Shown piece after piece: positions 7,548-14,374 of a stretch of 17,173 bases of DNA. Numbering within the stretch: the first letter of the stretch is position 1; every line of letters starts with the position of its first letter. This DNA comes from JBJXDT01 sp046153505 (GTDB lineage: Bacteria > Pseudomonadota > Gammaproteobacteria > Burkholderiales > Methylophilaceae): the NCBI GenBank assembly GCA_046153505.1, contig JBJXDT010000115.1, positions 1-17,173 of the forward strand. The letters are read 5' to 3'. The translations under genes were made by a program, and so were the position numbers. The notes under the pieces were generated by a model. It made no database searches. It saw only the letters and a list, made by a program, of their open reading frames with translations, and was not told where the DNA came from.

Positions 7548-8552
7548 ATGACTATTCGTATCGGCATTAATGGATTTGGGCGTATTGGCCGGATGGTATT
7601 GCGCGCAGCAGTAAATGAGCCAGAATTTCAAGGTGTTGAAGTTGTAGCAATCAATTGCTCATATGAGATTGATTACATGGCCTATATGCTGAAATACGAT
7701 TCTGTGCATGGTCGCTTTAATGCAGATGTGCAAACTGAAAATGGCAATTTAGTCGTCAATGGAAAAAAAATAAGCGTCACTGCCGATCGCGAGCCTGAGA
7801 ACATCGATTGGAAAAAGAGTGGCGTGGATATTGTAGTAGAATCTACTGGCGTATTTTTGACTCAAGAGTCCTGTCAAGCGCATATCAACCAAGGCGCAAA
7901 GAAAGTGGTGCAGTCTGCGCCTGGTAAAGATGACACGCCAATGTTTGTGTTTGGCGTGAATCATAAGGAATATAAGGGTCAGGCAATCATTTCTGCGGCA
8001 TCTTGTACTACCAATGCGCTTGCGCCTCTTGCAAAAGTGTTACACGACAATTTTGGCATTAAGCGCGGTTTGATGACGACAGTGCATGCCTCGACAGCCT
8101 CACAAAAAACGGTGGACGGTACCTCAAAAAAAGATTGGCGTGGTGGACGCGGCGTTTTTGATAACATTATTCCTTCTAGCACTGGCGCGGCTAAAGCGGT
8201 GGGGAAAATCATACCTTCACTCAATAAAAAACTCACTGGTATGGCCATGCGCGTGCCATCCGCAGACGTCTCAGTAGTGGATTTAACGGTTGAGCTCACT
8301 AAAGAAACCAATTATGAAGCCATTTGCGAAGCAATGAAAATTGCAGCAAATGGTGAGTTGAAAGGCGTGCTAGGCTACACCGAAGATAAAGTGGTTTCAA
8401 CCGATTTTAGAAGTAATCCTGCAGGCGGTGTATTTGATGCTGACGCTGGTATTATGCTCGATTCGACCTTTGTAAAAGTAGTTGGTTGGTATGATAATGA
8501 ATATGGTTATACCTGTAATTTAATTCGACTTGTGCAACATATTTCAAAATAA
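7548..8552 (+). CDS. gap: Glyceraldehyde-3-phosphate dehydrogenase, copy 1
   Basis: This 334-residue protein is the normal length for type I GAPDH, which interconverts glyceraldehyde 3-phosphate and 1,3-bisphosphoglycerate. The N-terminal dinucleotide fold is IGINGFGRIGRM. The catalytic Cys153 sits in SAASCTTNALAP, His180 in MTTVHAST, and WYDNEYGYTCNLIRL closes the protein. The start at 7548 is preferred over an in-frame ATG 18 codons upstream because it has AAGAGGGA at proper spacing and gives the usual N-terminus. Two positions known to set NAD preference are altered: the Asp after AIN is Cys37, and the Pro in DGPS is Thr192. NADP or dual use is therefore possible, and an erythrose-4-phosphate dehydrogenase role cannot be fully excluded. 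A close paralogue follows pgk. There is no terminator before pgk, so co-transcription is likely. Confidence 0.94.
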   Translation: MTIRIGINGFGRIGRMVLRAAVNEPEFQGVEVVAINCSYEIDYMAYMLKYDSVHGRFNADVQTENGNLVVNGKKISVTADREPENIDWKKSGVDIVVESTGVFLTQESCQAHINQGAKKVVQSAPGKDDTPMFVFGVNHKEYKGQAIISAASCTTNALAPLAKVLHDNFGIKRGLMTTVHASTASQKTVDGTSKKDWRGGRGVFDNIIPSSTGAAKAVGKIIPSLNKKLTGMAMRVPSADVSVVDLTVELTKETNYEAICEAMKIAANGELKGVLGYTEDKVVSTDFRSNPAGGVFDADAGIMLDSTFVKVVGWYDNEYGYTCNLIRLVQHISK

Positions 8553-8705
8553 GCGGCTGTGCGGGCAGTCTGCGGTGTTGTTAGGTACTCGAAATGCTCA
8601 TTTACCTTGTGTACATTCCGCTTTCTGCCTTCGTTGCGCCTTGCATCTAAATCCCGCTCGCTCAGTTATTTGAGTTGGTGAAACTATTTAACTATTGGAA
8701 GCATA
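8553..8705 (+). repeat. Structured intergenic element between gap and pgk, possible dispersed repeat
   Basis: No reading frame is supported here. The stretch folds on itself: GGCAG (8564-8568) pairs with CTGCC (8625-8629), and GCGG (8572-8575) with CCGC (8618-8621), separated by symmetric 3-base internal loops. Inside, AGGT and AAAT pair with ATTT and ACCT around loop GCTC (about 8583-8605). The sequence has the look of a dispersed non-coding repeat, but only one copy is present here. The pgk ribosome site GGAAG lies at its right end. Confidence 0.4.
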
Positions 8706-9902
8706 ATGAAATTCATCAAAATGACCGATTTGGATCTGGCTGGCAAGCGCGTATTTATTCGTGCTGATCTAAATGTTCCTGTGAAAGATGGCAAGGTGAC
8801 ATCGGATGCACGAATCACCGCATCGATGCCGACAATTGAATACGCGCTTAAAAAGGGTGCGAAAGTCATGGTCACGTCGCATCTTGGGCGTCCTGAAGAA
8901 GGCATGTATTCGGAAGATAACTCATTGCAACCCGTTGCAGATGTGATGTCTACTCAGCTAGGCAAAACGGTACGTTTAGTTAAAAATTGGCTGGCGCCAA
9001 ATGCACCGCATGACAGTTTAACTATTCAAAATGGCGAGCTTATTTTGCTTGAGAATTGCCGCTTTAATGTGGGTGAAAAAAAGAACAACGACGAATTGGC
9101 TAAGCAGTATGCTGCCTTGTGTGACATCTTTGTGATGGATGCATTTGGTACGGCACATCGCGCTGAAGCCAGTACGCACGGCATTGCTAAGTTTGTACCA
9201 GTCGCTTGCGCAGGAATTTTACTCACTGAAGAGCTGGAAGCATTAACGAAAGCACTATTAAATCCAGCGCGTCCGATGGTGGCGATTGTGGGCGGTTCTA
9301 AAGTATCGACAAAGCTTACTGTACTTGAAAGTCTTTCTGAAAAAGTGGATCAAATGGTGGTAGGCGGTGGCATTGCGAACACGTTTTTAAAAGCAGCTGG
9401 AAATGAAGTTGGTAAATCACTTTGCGAGAGTGATTTAGTTCCAACAGCCCGCCCACTAATGGACAAAATGACCAATCGTGGTGCAACAATTCCCATTGCA
9501 GAAGATGTGATTTGCGGCAAAAAGTTTGATGAAAGTGAACCTGCCGTACTTAAAAATGCAACTGATGTAGCTGCTGATGACATGATTTTTGATATTGGTC
9601 CAAAGTCAGCACAAGTTTTGGTAGACATTATTATGAAGGCCGGCACAGTGGTGTGGAATGGTCCAGTGGGCGTGTTTGAATTTGACCAATTTGGTGAAGG
9701 CACCAAAGCGATTGCAAACGCTATTGCAAGCACTAAAGCCTTTACCCTTGCGGGCGGTGGCGATACGATTGCTGCAATTCAAAAGTATAATATCTACGAT
9801 AAAGTAAGTTATATCTCAACCGCTGGTGGCGCATTTTTAGAATTTTTGGAAGGCAAAAAATTACCTGCTGTAGAGATTTTAGAGCGGCGCTATCAAGGCT
9901 AA
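8706..9902 (+). CDS. pgk: Phosphoglycerate kinase
   Basis: This 398-residue protein is a full-length Pgk, which transfers the acyl phosphate of 1,3-bisphosphoglycerate to ADP in the step after GAPDH. The N-terminal domain carries RADLNVPV (about 19-26) and SHLGRPEEG (about 58-66) for the phosphoglycerate site, and MDAFGTAHRAEAST. The C-terminal domain carries the nucleotide loop VGGSKVSTKL, the segment VVWNGPVGVFEF and the closing loop LAGGGDTIAA with STAGGAFLEFLEGK. The ATG has GGAAG four bases upstream and gives the normal N-terminus MKFIKMTDLDLAGKRVFIR. Residues 2-12 of this N-terminus reappear, slightly diverged, at the C-terminus of the second gap copy. A hairpin terminator lies about 75 bases downstream. 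Confidence 0.97.
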   Translation: MKFIKMTDLDLAGKRVFIRADLNVPVKDGKVTSDARITASMPTIEYALKKGAKVMVTSHLGRPEEGMYSEDNSLQPVADVMSTQLGKTVRLVKNWLAPNAPHDSLTIQNGELILLENCRFNVGEKKNNDELAKQYAALCDIFVMDAFGTAHRAEASTHGIAKFVPVACAGILLTEELEALTKALLNPARPMVAIVGGSKVSTKLTVLESLSEKVDQMVVGGGIANTFLKAAGNEVGKSLCESDLVPTARPLMDKMTNRGATIPIAEDVICGKKFDESEPAVLKNATDVAADDMIFDIGPKSAQVLVDIIMKAGTVVWNGPVGVFEFDQFGEGTKAIANAIASTKAFTLAGGGDTIAAIQKYNIYDKVSYISTAGGAFLEFLEGKKLPAVEILERRYQG

Positions 9903-9975
9903 TTCGATTTGAAAAGAGTTTTTTTCAATGAAACAATGTAGAAACATTTGTCTGCTATAGTGTGCCTTCAAAATC

Positions 9976-10004
9976 AATGACCTCATTTGAGGTCATTTTT
10001 TTTT
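9976..10004 (+). terminator. Intrinsic terminator after pgk
   Basis: AATGACCTCA (9976-9985) pairs perfectly with TGAGGTCATT (9988-9997) and is followed by an unbroken T run. It ends the gap copy 1-pgk unit and separates it from gap copy 2. The CCTCA/TGAGG apex is shared with the terminator after tkt. Confidence 0.9.
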
Positions 10005-10031
10005 GAACTAGCATTAATCTTGCTTATTAGT
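10003..10031 (+). promoter_or_regulatory. Possible promoter of gap copy 2
   Basis: TTGAAC at 10003-10008 follows the terminator directly. ATTAGT or TATTAG at 10025-10031 could be a weak -10 at 16-17 bases. A promoter is needed here because of the terminator upstream. The hexamers are not close to consensus. Confidence 0.35.
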
Positions 10032-10062
10032 AATAAATACAGCTTTTCTAGGAGTAATGAAA

Positions 10063-11127
10063 ATGGCAATTCGAGTTGGTATTAACGGTTTTGGCCGAAT
10101 TGGGCGCATGTTTTTACGCGCAGTGCTCAATGAGCCTTTGTTTGCAGATGTGCAGGTGGTAGCAATCAATGGCATCGAAGAGCCAAAATATATGCTTTAC
10201 CAACTAAAGTATGATTCGGTACATGGTAGATTGAATTTTCAAGCCAGCATCGAAGATGATTATCTGATAATTGAAGGTAGAAAAATTCTGCTTTCTTCTG
10301 AGATTGACCCTTCTAAAATTAATTGGTCTGAGGCTAAGGTAGATGTGGTGGTTGAATGTACAGGCGTTTTTCTGACGCAGGAAACCTGTCAGGCGCATAT
10401 TAATCAGGGCGCAAAGAAAGTCGTGCAATCTGCACCTGGTAAAGACGATACACCCATGTTTGTGTATGGCGTTAATCACCTAGATTACAAGGGTGAGAAA
10501 ATTATATCTGCAGCATCATGCACCACCAATGCACTTGCGCCTATCGTTAAAGTGTTGAACGATAATTTTGGTATAAAACGTGGTTTAATGACGACAATAC
10601 ATGCTGCCACCGCATCGCAAAAAACGGTGGATAGCATATCAAATAAAGATTGGCGTGGTGGGCGTGCCGTGTTTGAGAATATTATCCCATCCAGCACTGG
10701 CGCTGCTAAGGCCGTGGGTAAAGTCATTCCGTCGGTAAACAAAAAAATTACTGGTATGTCAATGCGCGTGCCTACTGCTGATGTTTCTGTGATTGATTTG
10801 ACTGTAGAGCTTAATACCGAAACTACTTATGAAGCCATATGCATGGCAATGAAAGCTGCATCGCTACATGGTATTTTGCGTGGCGTGTTAGCCTATACAG
10901 ATGAAAGAGTAGTTTCGACAGATTTTAGAGGCGAGCCAGCGGCAAGCGTGTTTGATGCAGAGGCGGGCATTATGCTGGATCCTACTTTTGTTAAGTTGAT
11001 TGCATGGTACGATAACGAGTACGGCTATACCTGCAACTTGGTGAGGGTTGTTCAGCACATCTCCAAGTACGATTACGCGTCGAAGTTTATTAAATTAACT
11101 GATTTGGAGTTGGCTGAATCCTTGTAA
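10063..11127 (+). CDS. Glyceraldehyde-3-phosphate dehydrogenase, copy 2, with pgk-like C-terminal tail
   Basis: This 354-residue (from 10063) type I GAPDH paralogue is close to copy 1 along its whole length. It keeps Cys153 (SAASCTTNALAP), His180 (MTTIHAAT) and the ending WYDNEYGYTCNLVRVVQHISK. Of two ATGs six bases apart, the second at 10063 is better: TAGGAG at 10049-10054 is then eight bases away, against two for the first. The NAD-preference Asp is Gly37 (AINGIEE), and the Pro of DGPS is Ile192 (DSISNKDW), so cofactor choice may differ from NAD. After the normal end HISK come 19 extra residues, YDYASKFIKLTDLELAESL. Eleven of these align with pgk residues 2-12. The protein may run the opposite direction or use another cofactor than copy 1. 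It probably has its own promoter. Confidence 0.92.
   Translation: MAIRVGINGFGRIGRMFLRAVLNEPLFADVQVVAINGIEEPKYMLYQLKYDSVHGRLNFQASIEDDYLIIEGRKILLSSEIDPSKINWSEAKVDVVVECTGVFLTQETCQAHINQGAKKVVQSAPGKDDTPMFVYGVNHLDYKGEKIISAASCTTNALAPIVKVLNDNFGIKRGLMTTIHAATASQKTVDSISNKDWRGGRAVFENIIPSSTGAAKAVGKVIPSVNKKITGMSMRVPTADVSVIDLTVELNTETTYEAICMAMKAASLHGILRGVLAYTDERVVSTDFRGEPAASVFDAEAGIMLDPTFVKLIAWYDNEYGYTCNLVRVVQHISKYDYASKFIKLTDLELAESL
11083..11115 (+). other. Relic of a pgk 5' end fused to gap copy 2
   Basis: These 11 codons encode KFIKLTDLELA. Pgk residues 2-12 (8709-8741) are KFIKMTDLDLA: 9 of 11 residues are identical with two conservative changes, and 25 of 33 bases match in the same frame. This is best explained by a former gap-pgk duplication in which the second pgk was lost apart from its first codons. 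Confidence 0.7.
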
Positions 11128-11238
11128 ATTATTTTTTAGAATGAAGTAAACATATGGTAATGTTCTTAGAGTAATACAATCAATTTAAGGCTTATCAGTG
11201 CTCTTTTTAATAAAATCACGCGTACTCAAGTAAAGTTA

Positions 11239-11265
11239 GGGGGCCTTAGGGCTTCCTTTTGTTTT
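11239..11265 (+). other. Hairpin with T-rich 3' side just before pyk
   Basis: GGGGGCC at 11239-11245 can pair with GGGCTTCC (G50 to C56 region, two G-T pairs) around loop TTAG. TTTTGTTTT follows. It could be a weak terminator after gap copy 2 or a leader hairpin of pyk. The stem is short and the call is tentative. Confidence 0.3.
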
Positions 11266-11293
11266 CAAAAATGGTTCTATGCATGGAGAACAG

Positions 11294-12724
11294 TTGAGCT
11301 TACGTAAAACCAAAATTGTGGCCACCTTGGGGCCAGCCTCCAAAAGCGCAGAAATGTTGCAAAGCTTGATGGAAGCAGGTGTAGATGTCATGCGTCTAAA
11401 TTTTTCGCATGGTACGTCGCAAGACCATATCGATTGCGCAAAGAAAATTCGCGAATTGTCGCTGTCGCGTCGCCGTTCCGTAGGGATTTTATGTGATTTG
11501 CAAGGCCCTAAAATTAGAATTGGTAAGTTTGAATCTGGCAAAATTGAATTAAAAACAGGCGATTTATTTGTGTTGGATGCAGATAGCTCGCAAGGCAATC
11601 AACACCAAGTAGGGCTAGACTATAAAACTTTACCTAAAGAAGTAAGTGATGGTGCGATTTTAGTGCTGGATGATGGCCGTATCACCATGCAAGTGGATCG
11701 CGTAAAAGGCAATAAAATTTATTGTGTTGTGCTTGCAGGAGGTGTACTTTCTGATAACAAAGGCATTAACCGCCTTGGCGGTGGTCTGGCTGCACAGGCG
11801 CTTACAGACAAAGACAAAGAAGACATAAAAACCGCGGTTACTTTGGGCGCGGATTATGTGGCAATTTCTTTTCCGCGCAGTGGTGCAGATATTGAATTGG
11901 CGCGGAAATTGGTAAAAGAGGTAGGTGGCCACGCGCATATCGTTGCTAAAATTGAGCGTGCCGAGGCGGTAGATGCCTTAGAAGAAATCATTGATGCAGC
12001 TGATGTGATTATGGTTGCTCGCGGCGATTTGGGTGTTGAGGTTGGCGATGCCGCAGTGCCTGGCTTGCAAAAACGCATGATTAGAATGGCGCGGGCAAAA
12101 AATAAAGTGGTGATTACCGCGACGCAGATGATGGAATCAATGATTAATAGCCCAATTCCAACGCGGGCAGAGGTTTCCGATGTGGCAAACGCAGTGCTAG
12201 ATGGCACAGATGCCGTCATGCTTTCTGCAGAAACTGCGGCTGGTCGATATCCTATAGAAACCGTTTCAGCGGTGGTACGCGTGTGTATTGAGGCAGAAAA
12301 AGAATACGATAGCCTGCCTTTAAAGCAACGTGTTGATGATGAATTCGGCAGTTTAGATGAATCTATCGCAATGGCCGCTGTATACACCGCACATCACTAC
12401 GACATCAAAGCGATTGTAGCTTTAACGCAATCTGGCACAACGGCAAAGTGGCTTTCGCGTTTAGGCACGCGCGCGCCAATTTATGCCATTTCTCCTTTAA
12501 GCACCACGCGGCGTAAACTTAAGCTTTATCGCGGCGTTTACCCTTGTCCGCAAGAAATCGACACAAAAAACAGCGAAGAAATTTTGGCCTATGCAGAAGA
12601 TGAGGTTGTTAGACAAGGTGGCGCAAGCATGGGGGATATGATACTGATTACGATTGGCGAGCCAATTGGCAAAGCGGGCAGTACCAATAGCATGAAAATC
12701 GTTAAAGTGGGCGAACACCGTTAA
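11294..12724 (+). CDS. pyk: Pyruvate kinase
   Basis: This is a class II-type bacterial pyruvate kinase of 476 residues from the chosen start, making pyruvate and ATP from phosphoenolpyruvate and ADP. It shows the N-terminal RKTKIVATLGPAS, VMRLNFSHGT, and CDLQGPKIRIGKFE. The active-site block is IVAKIERAEAV (the catalytic Lys) with IMVARGDLGVEVG, followed by ITATQMMESMINSPIPTRAE and DAVMLSAETAAGRYP. The C-terminal third (from about 350) is the regulatory alpha/beta domain. An in-frame ATG at 11279 exists without a ribosome site. The TTG at 11294 has GGAGA just upstream and gives the standard N-terminus MSLRKTKIVATLGP, so it is preferred. It follows gap copy 2 and precedes tpiA, completing the lower-glycolysis order. 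Confidence 0.95.
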   Translation: MSLRKTKIVATLGPASKSAEMLQSLMEAGVDVMRLNFSHGTSQDHIDCAKKIRELSLSRRRSVGILCDLQGPKIRIGKFESGKIELKTGDLFVLDADSSQGNQHQVGLDYKTLPKEVSDGAILVLDDGRITMQVDRVKGNKIYCVVLAGGVLSDNKGINRLGGGLAAQALTDKDKEDIKTAVTLGADYVAISFPRSGADIELARKLVKEVGGHAHIVAKIERAEAVDALEEIIDAADVIMVARGDLGVEVGDAAVPGLQKRMIRMARAKNKVVITATQMMESMINSPIPTRAEVSDVANAVLDGTDAVMLSAETAAGRYPIETVSAVVRVCIEAEKEYDSLPLKQRVDDEFGSLDESIAMAAVYTAHHYDIKAIVALTQSGTTAKWLSRLGTRAPIYAISPLSTTRRKLKLYRGVYPCPQEIDTKNSEEILAYAEDEVVRQGGASMGDMILITIGEPIGKAGSTNSMKIVKVGEHR

Positions 12725-12803
12725 TCAAACTTAATTTTTGGCTCAATAAAATGGAATATATGTCGATACTAACTTTTGTAATCGCGCATAAATAGGAATT
12801 TTA

Positions 12804-13607
12804 ATGAGACGTAAAATGGTCGTTGCCAACCGCAAAATGAACGGTTCGTTGCCCACTAACAAAGCTTTTCTACAAGGCCTGCTGGCAGGTAGTCGTCTTT
12901 ATTCGTTCGCAGACTATGTGGTATGCGTGCCCCATCCTTATTTATTTCAAGCCGAAGCAATATTAGAAGGTAGCCCCATTGCGTGGGGCGGGCAAAATAT
13001 GAGCAGATACACATCTGGCGCCTACACAGGCTCCGTCTCACCCAGTATGCTCACCGAGTTTGGCTGCCAATACGTCATCATTGGCCACTCCGAGCGCCGT
13101 CAGCGTGGACATGACACAAATACCTCGATTGGCGAGCGCTTCAAAGCGGCGACTAAAAATAGGCTTAAACCTATTCTCTGCTTGGGCGAAACCTTAGAAG
13201 AATACGAAGATGGTATGACCGTAGACGTGGTGATACATCAGCTAAATGCGGTGTTGGAGCACGTTGGCATAAAAGGTTTGGCCAAAGGCGTGCTGGCTTA
13301 TGAGCCGGTATGGGCAATTGGTACAGGTAAAGCTGCCACGCCAGAACATGCACAATGCATTTTGAGTTTTTTGCGAGGTCATATCGAGTTGTTAGATGAA
13401 GAAGTTGCCAGCAATATGACAATCCTTTATGGTGGCAGCGTAAACGCAAGTAACGCGGCTGAGCTGCTTTCTATGCCAGACATAGATGGTGGCTTGGTGG
13501 GTGGAGCCTCGCTTGATACGCAAGAGTTTGTTGCAATTTGCAAAGCAGCGAATGATGCGAGTAAAGAGACTATTGAAGCAGAGTCCTTGTTTGTGGTTGA
13601 GGCTTAA
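12804..13607 (+). CDS. tpiA: Triosephosphate isomerase, divergent
   Basis: This 267-residue TIM-barrel protein interconverts dihydroxyacetone phosphate and glyceraldehyde 3-phosphate. The catalytic residues are present: Asn9 and Lys11 (VVANRKMNG), His95 and Glu97 (IIGHSERR), and Glu167 (AYEPVWAIGTGKAA, with the closing loop). The phosphate-binding YGGSVNASN and GGLVGGASLD are intact. Departures from the family include Arg in place of the near-invariant Trp of NWKMN, Ser in place of Glu in the usual TGEVS, altered residues after GHSERR, and about 15 extra residues at the C-terminus. It is probably still active but may be a second, specialised copy. AGGA six bases before the ATG supports the start. 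It occupies a position near purC where an aldolase gene is often found. Confidence 0.9.
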   Translation: MRRKMVVANRKMNGSLPTNKAFLQGLLAGSRLYSFADYVVCVPHPYLFQAEAILEGSPIAWGGQNMSRYTSGAYTGSVSPSMLTEFGCQYVIIGHSERRQRGHDTNTSIGERFKAATKNRLKPILCLGETLEEYEDGMTVDVVIHQLNAVLEHVGIKGLAKGVLAYEPVWAIGTGKAATPEHAQCILSFLRGHIELLDEEVASNMTILYGGSVNASNAAELLSMPDIDGGLVGGASLDTQEFVAICKAANDASKETIEAESLFVVEA

Positions 13608-13616
13608 TAACAGATT

Positions 13617-13651
13617 GTAGGGCTTCAATAGCGCAGCGTATTGGGCTGAAG
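13617..13651. repeat. REP-like hairpin 1
   Basis: GTAGGG is followed by CTTCAATA, loop GCGCAGCG, then TATTG-GGC-TGAAG. The arms pair apart from a three-base bulge. The GTAGGG head and GCGCAGCGTA loop resemble known bacterial REP elements of the GTAGGGCGGATTAGCG kind. It lies ten bases after tpiA and could also work as a transcript-end hairpin. Confidence 0.5.
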
Positions 13652-13680
13652 GTAGATTTTTGAAGGTTGAAAATCCCTCT

Positions 13681-13706
13681 GGTGGATTAAGCAAGCTAAT
13701 CCGCCC
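13681..13706. repeat. REP-like hairpin 2
   Basis: GGTGGATTA (13681-13689) pairs with TAATCCGCC through one G-T pair, around a short AGCAAGC loop. The GGATTA/TAATCC arms are those of the REP type suggested for the neighbouring hairpin, so the two probably form a REP pair. Confidence 0.5.
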
Positions 13707-13707
13707 T

Positions 13708-13725
13708 AAGGGGACTAAGGGGACT
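13708..13725. repeat. Tandem 9-bp duplication
   Basis: AAGGGGACT occurs twice head to tail without a gap. GGGAC of the second copy can also pair with GTCCC at 13733-13737. It sits just upstream of the IS-like fragment and may mark an insertion boundary, or be simple slippage. Confidence 0.5.
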
Positions 13726-13755
13726 TTAGCGTGTCCCGCTTGAATGAATAATAGC

Positions 13756-13832
13756 GACTTCCCCTACTCGGAACGGCATCTAGGTTCCAAGATTGAGTTT
13801 TCGCGTGTTCAATCAAAATGAGAGGGGAAGTC
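13756..13832 (+). ncRNA. Branched RNA-like structure before IS110-type start, possible bridge-RNA remnant
   Basis: GACTTCCCCT (13756-13765) pairs perfectly with AGGGGAAGTC (13823-13832). Enclosed are two further perfect hairpins: GGAAC/GTTCC (13770-13774 with 13784-13788) and GATTGA/TCAATC (13791-13796 with 13809-13814). Together they make a three-way junction ending at the base before a transposase-like start codon. IS110-group elements encode a structured guide RNA in the non-coding end upstream of the transposase, so a partial bridge RNA is a reasonable but untested reading. Confidence 0.4.
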
Positions 13833-14252
13833 ATGAGTAATATTACAACGATAGGGGTAGGCATTTAGTGTGCCCAACAACTTTTTTGCATTAACTTCTA
13901 CCTCTGACCAAGAAGGCAAAGTAACAAGCTCTTCAATTGAAGGTGGTGGGTCTCCTTCTTCAATCGATAATTTCTCTATACTGACATTCAAAGTTTTTAT
14001 TGCTCCGTGCTCGACTAAGGAAAAAGAATTCATAAACTCCGCACTGTCTGCAAGATAAATGTCATCAAACCTTTGACAGAATAACTTGGTAGGCACAAAA
14101 ACATGTGGCACCATATTTTGAAATTTTTTCGCTGCATCTGCAGATGCCAAAAGATCTGCTACCAGTAATAAATTTGCTCGAAAATTTTGTCGTAAGCCAC
14201 TCAATTGTTTAATGCCTAACGTAAAGAAGACACCAAATCCGTCACTAAAATT
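13809..14252 (-). pseudogene. Truncated leftward reading frame, unknown protein
   Basis: The frame is open from about 14252 to a stop at 13809. A TTG at 14202-14204 would give 131 residues, but the coding look (GFGVFFTLGIKQLSGL, then NLLLVADLLASADAAKKF) continues upstream of it to a stop at 14253-14255 without an ATG. It therefore seems to lack its true start. The C-terminal 18 or so residues (from LNAYPYRC) are the antisense of the IS-like fragment, so the native end is also missing. I do not recognise a family. The middle part is acidic and mixed alpha/beta in appearance, with no membrane segment. It is best read as a gene fragment left after rearrangement. An expressed hypothetical protein is less likely. 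Confidence 0.4.
13833..13869 (+). pseudogene. IS110-family transposase, 5' remnant
   Basis: ATG at 13833 starts a frame reading MSNITTIGVGI and then stops. IS110-family (DEDD) transposases commonly begin with an N-terminus like M-x-I-T-T-I-G-V-D-L-A-K, in which the Asp belongs to the catalytic set. Here the match ends one residue after the Gly-Val, and unrelated sequence follows, so nearly the whole gene has been deleted. GAGGGGAAG upstream would serve as the ribosome site. The evidence is only about ten residues plus the structured leader, so the call is moderate. Confidence 0.45.
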
Positions 14253-14368
14253 TTAGCCGTACAGGTATCAAGCTAAATTTTGAATTACATTCACACCTTG
14301 CGCCACAGTGTGCTTAACAGCATCATGCATGAGTATATACATTGTGAATATCTAGCTATCTTAGCGGG

Positions 14369-14374
14369 TATAAT
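14369..14374 (+). promoter_or_regulatory. Probable -10 element for purC
   Basis: TATAAT lies 30 bases before the purC start codon. TGAATA at 14345-14350 is a poor -35 candidate 18 bases upstream. The -10 is consensus and well placed. Confidence 0.55.

Noticed and set aside
9933..9961. TATAGT at 9956-9961 as a promoter of gap copy 2
   Set aside because: No -35 is visible at proper spacing, and transcripts would run straight into the strong terminator at 9976-10004. A start after the terminator is more sensible.
11279..11293. ATG at 11279 as the pyk start
   Set aside because: It lacks a Shine-Dalgarno. The TTG at 11294 follows GGAGA and matches the usual pyruvate kinase N-terminus. Some doubt remains.
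14262..14345. Short leftward frame of about 24 codons ending in HTVAQGVNVIQNLA
   Set aside because: It has no ribosome site, no recognisable family and overlaps the purC upstream region. It may be debris of the same decayed gene but cannot be supported.
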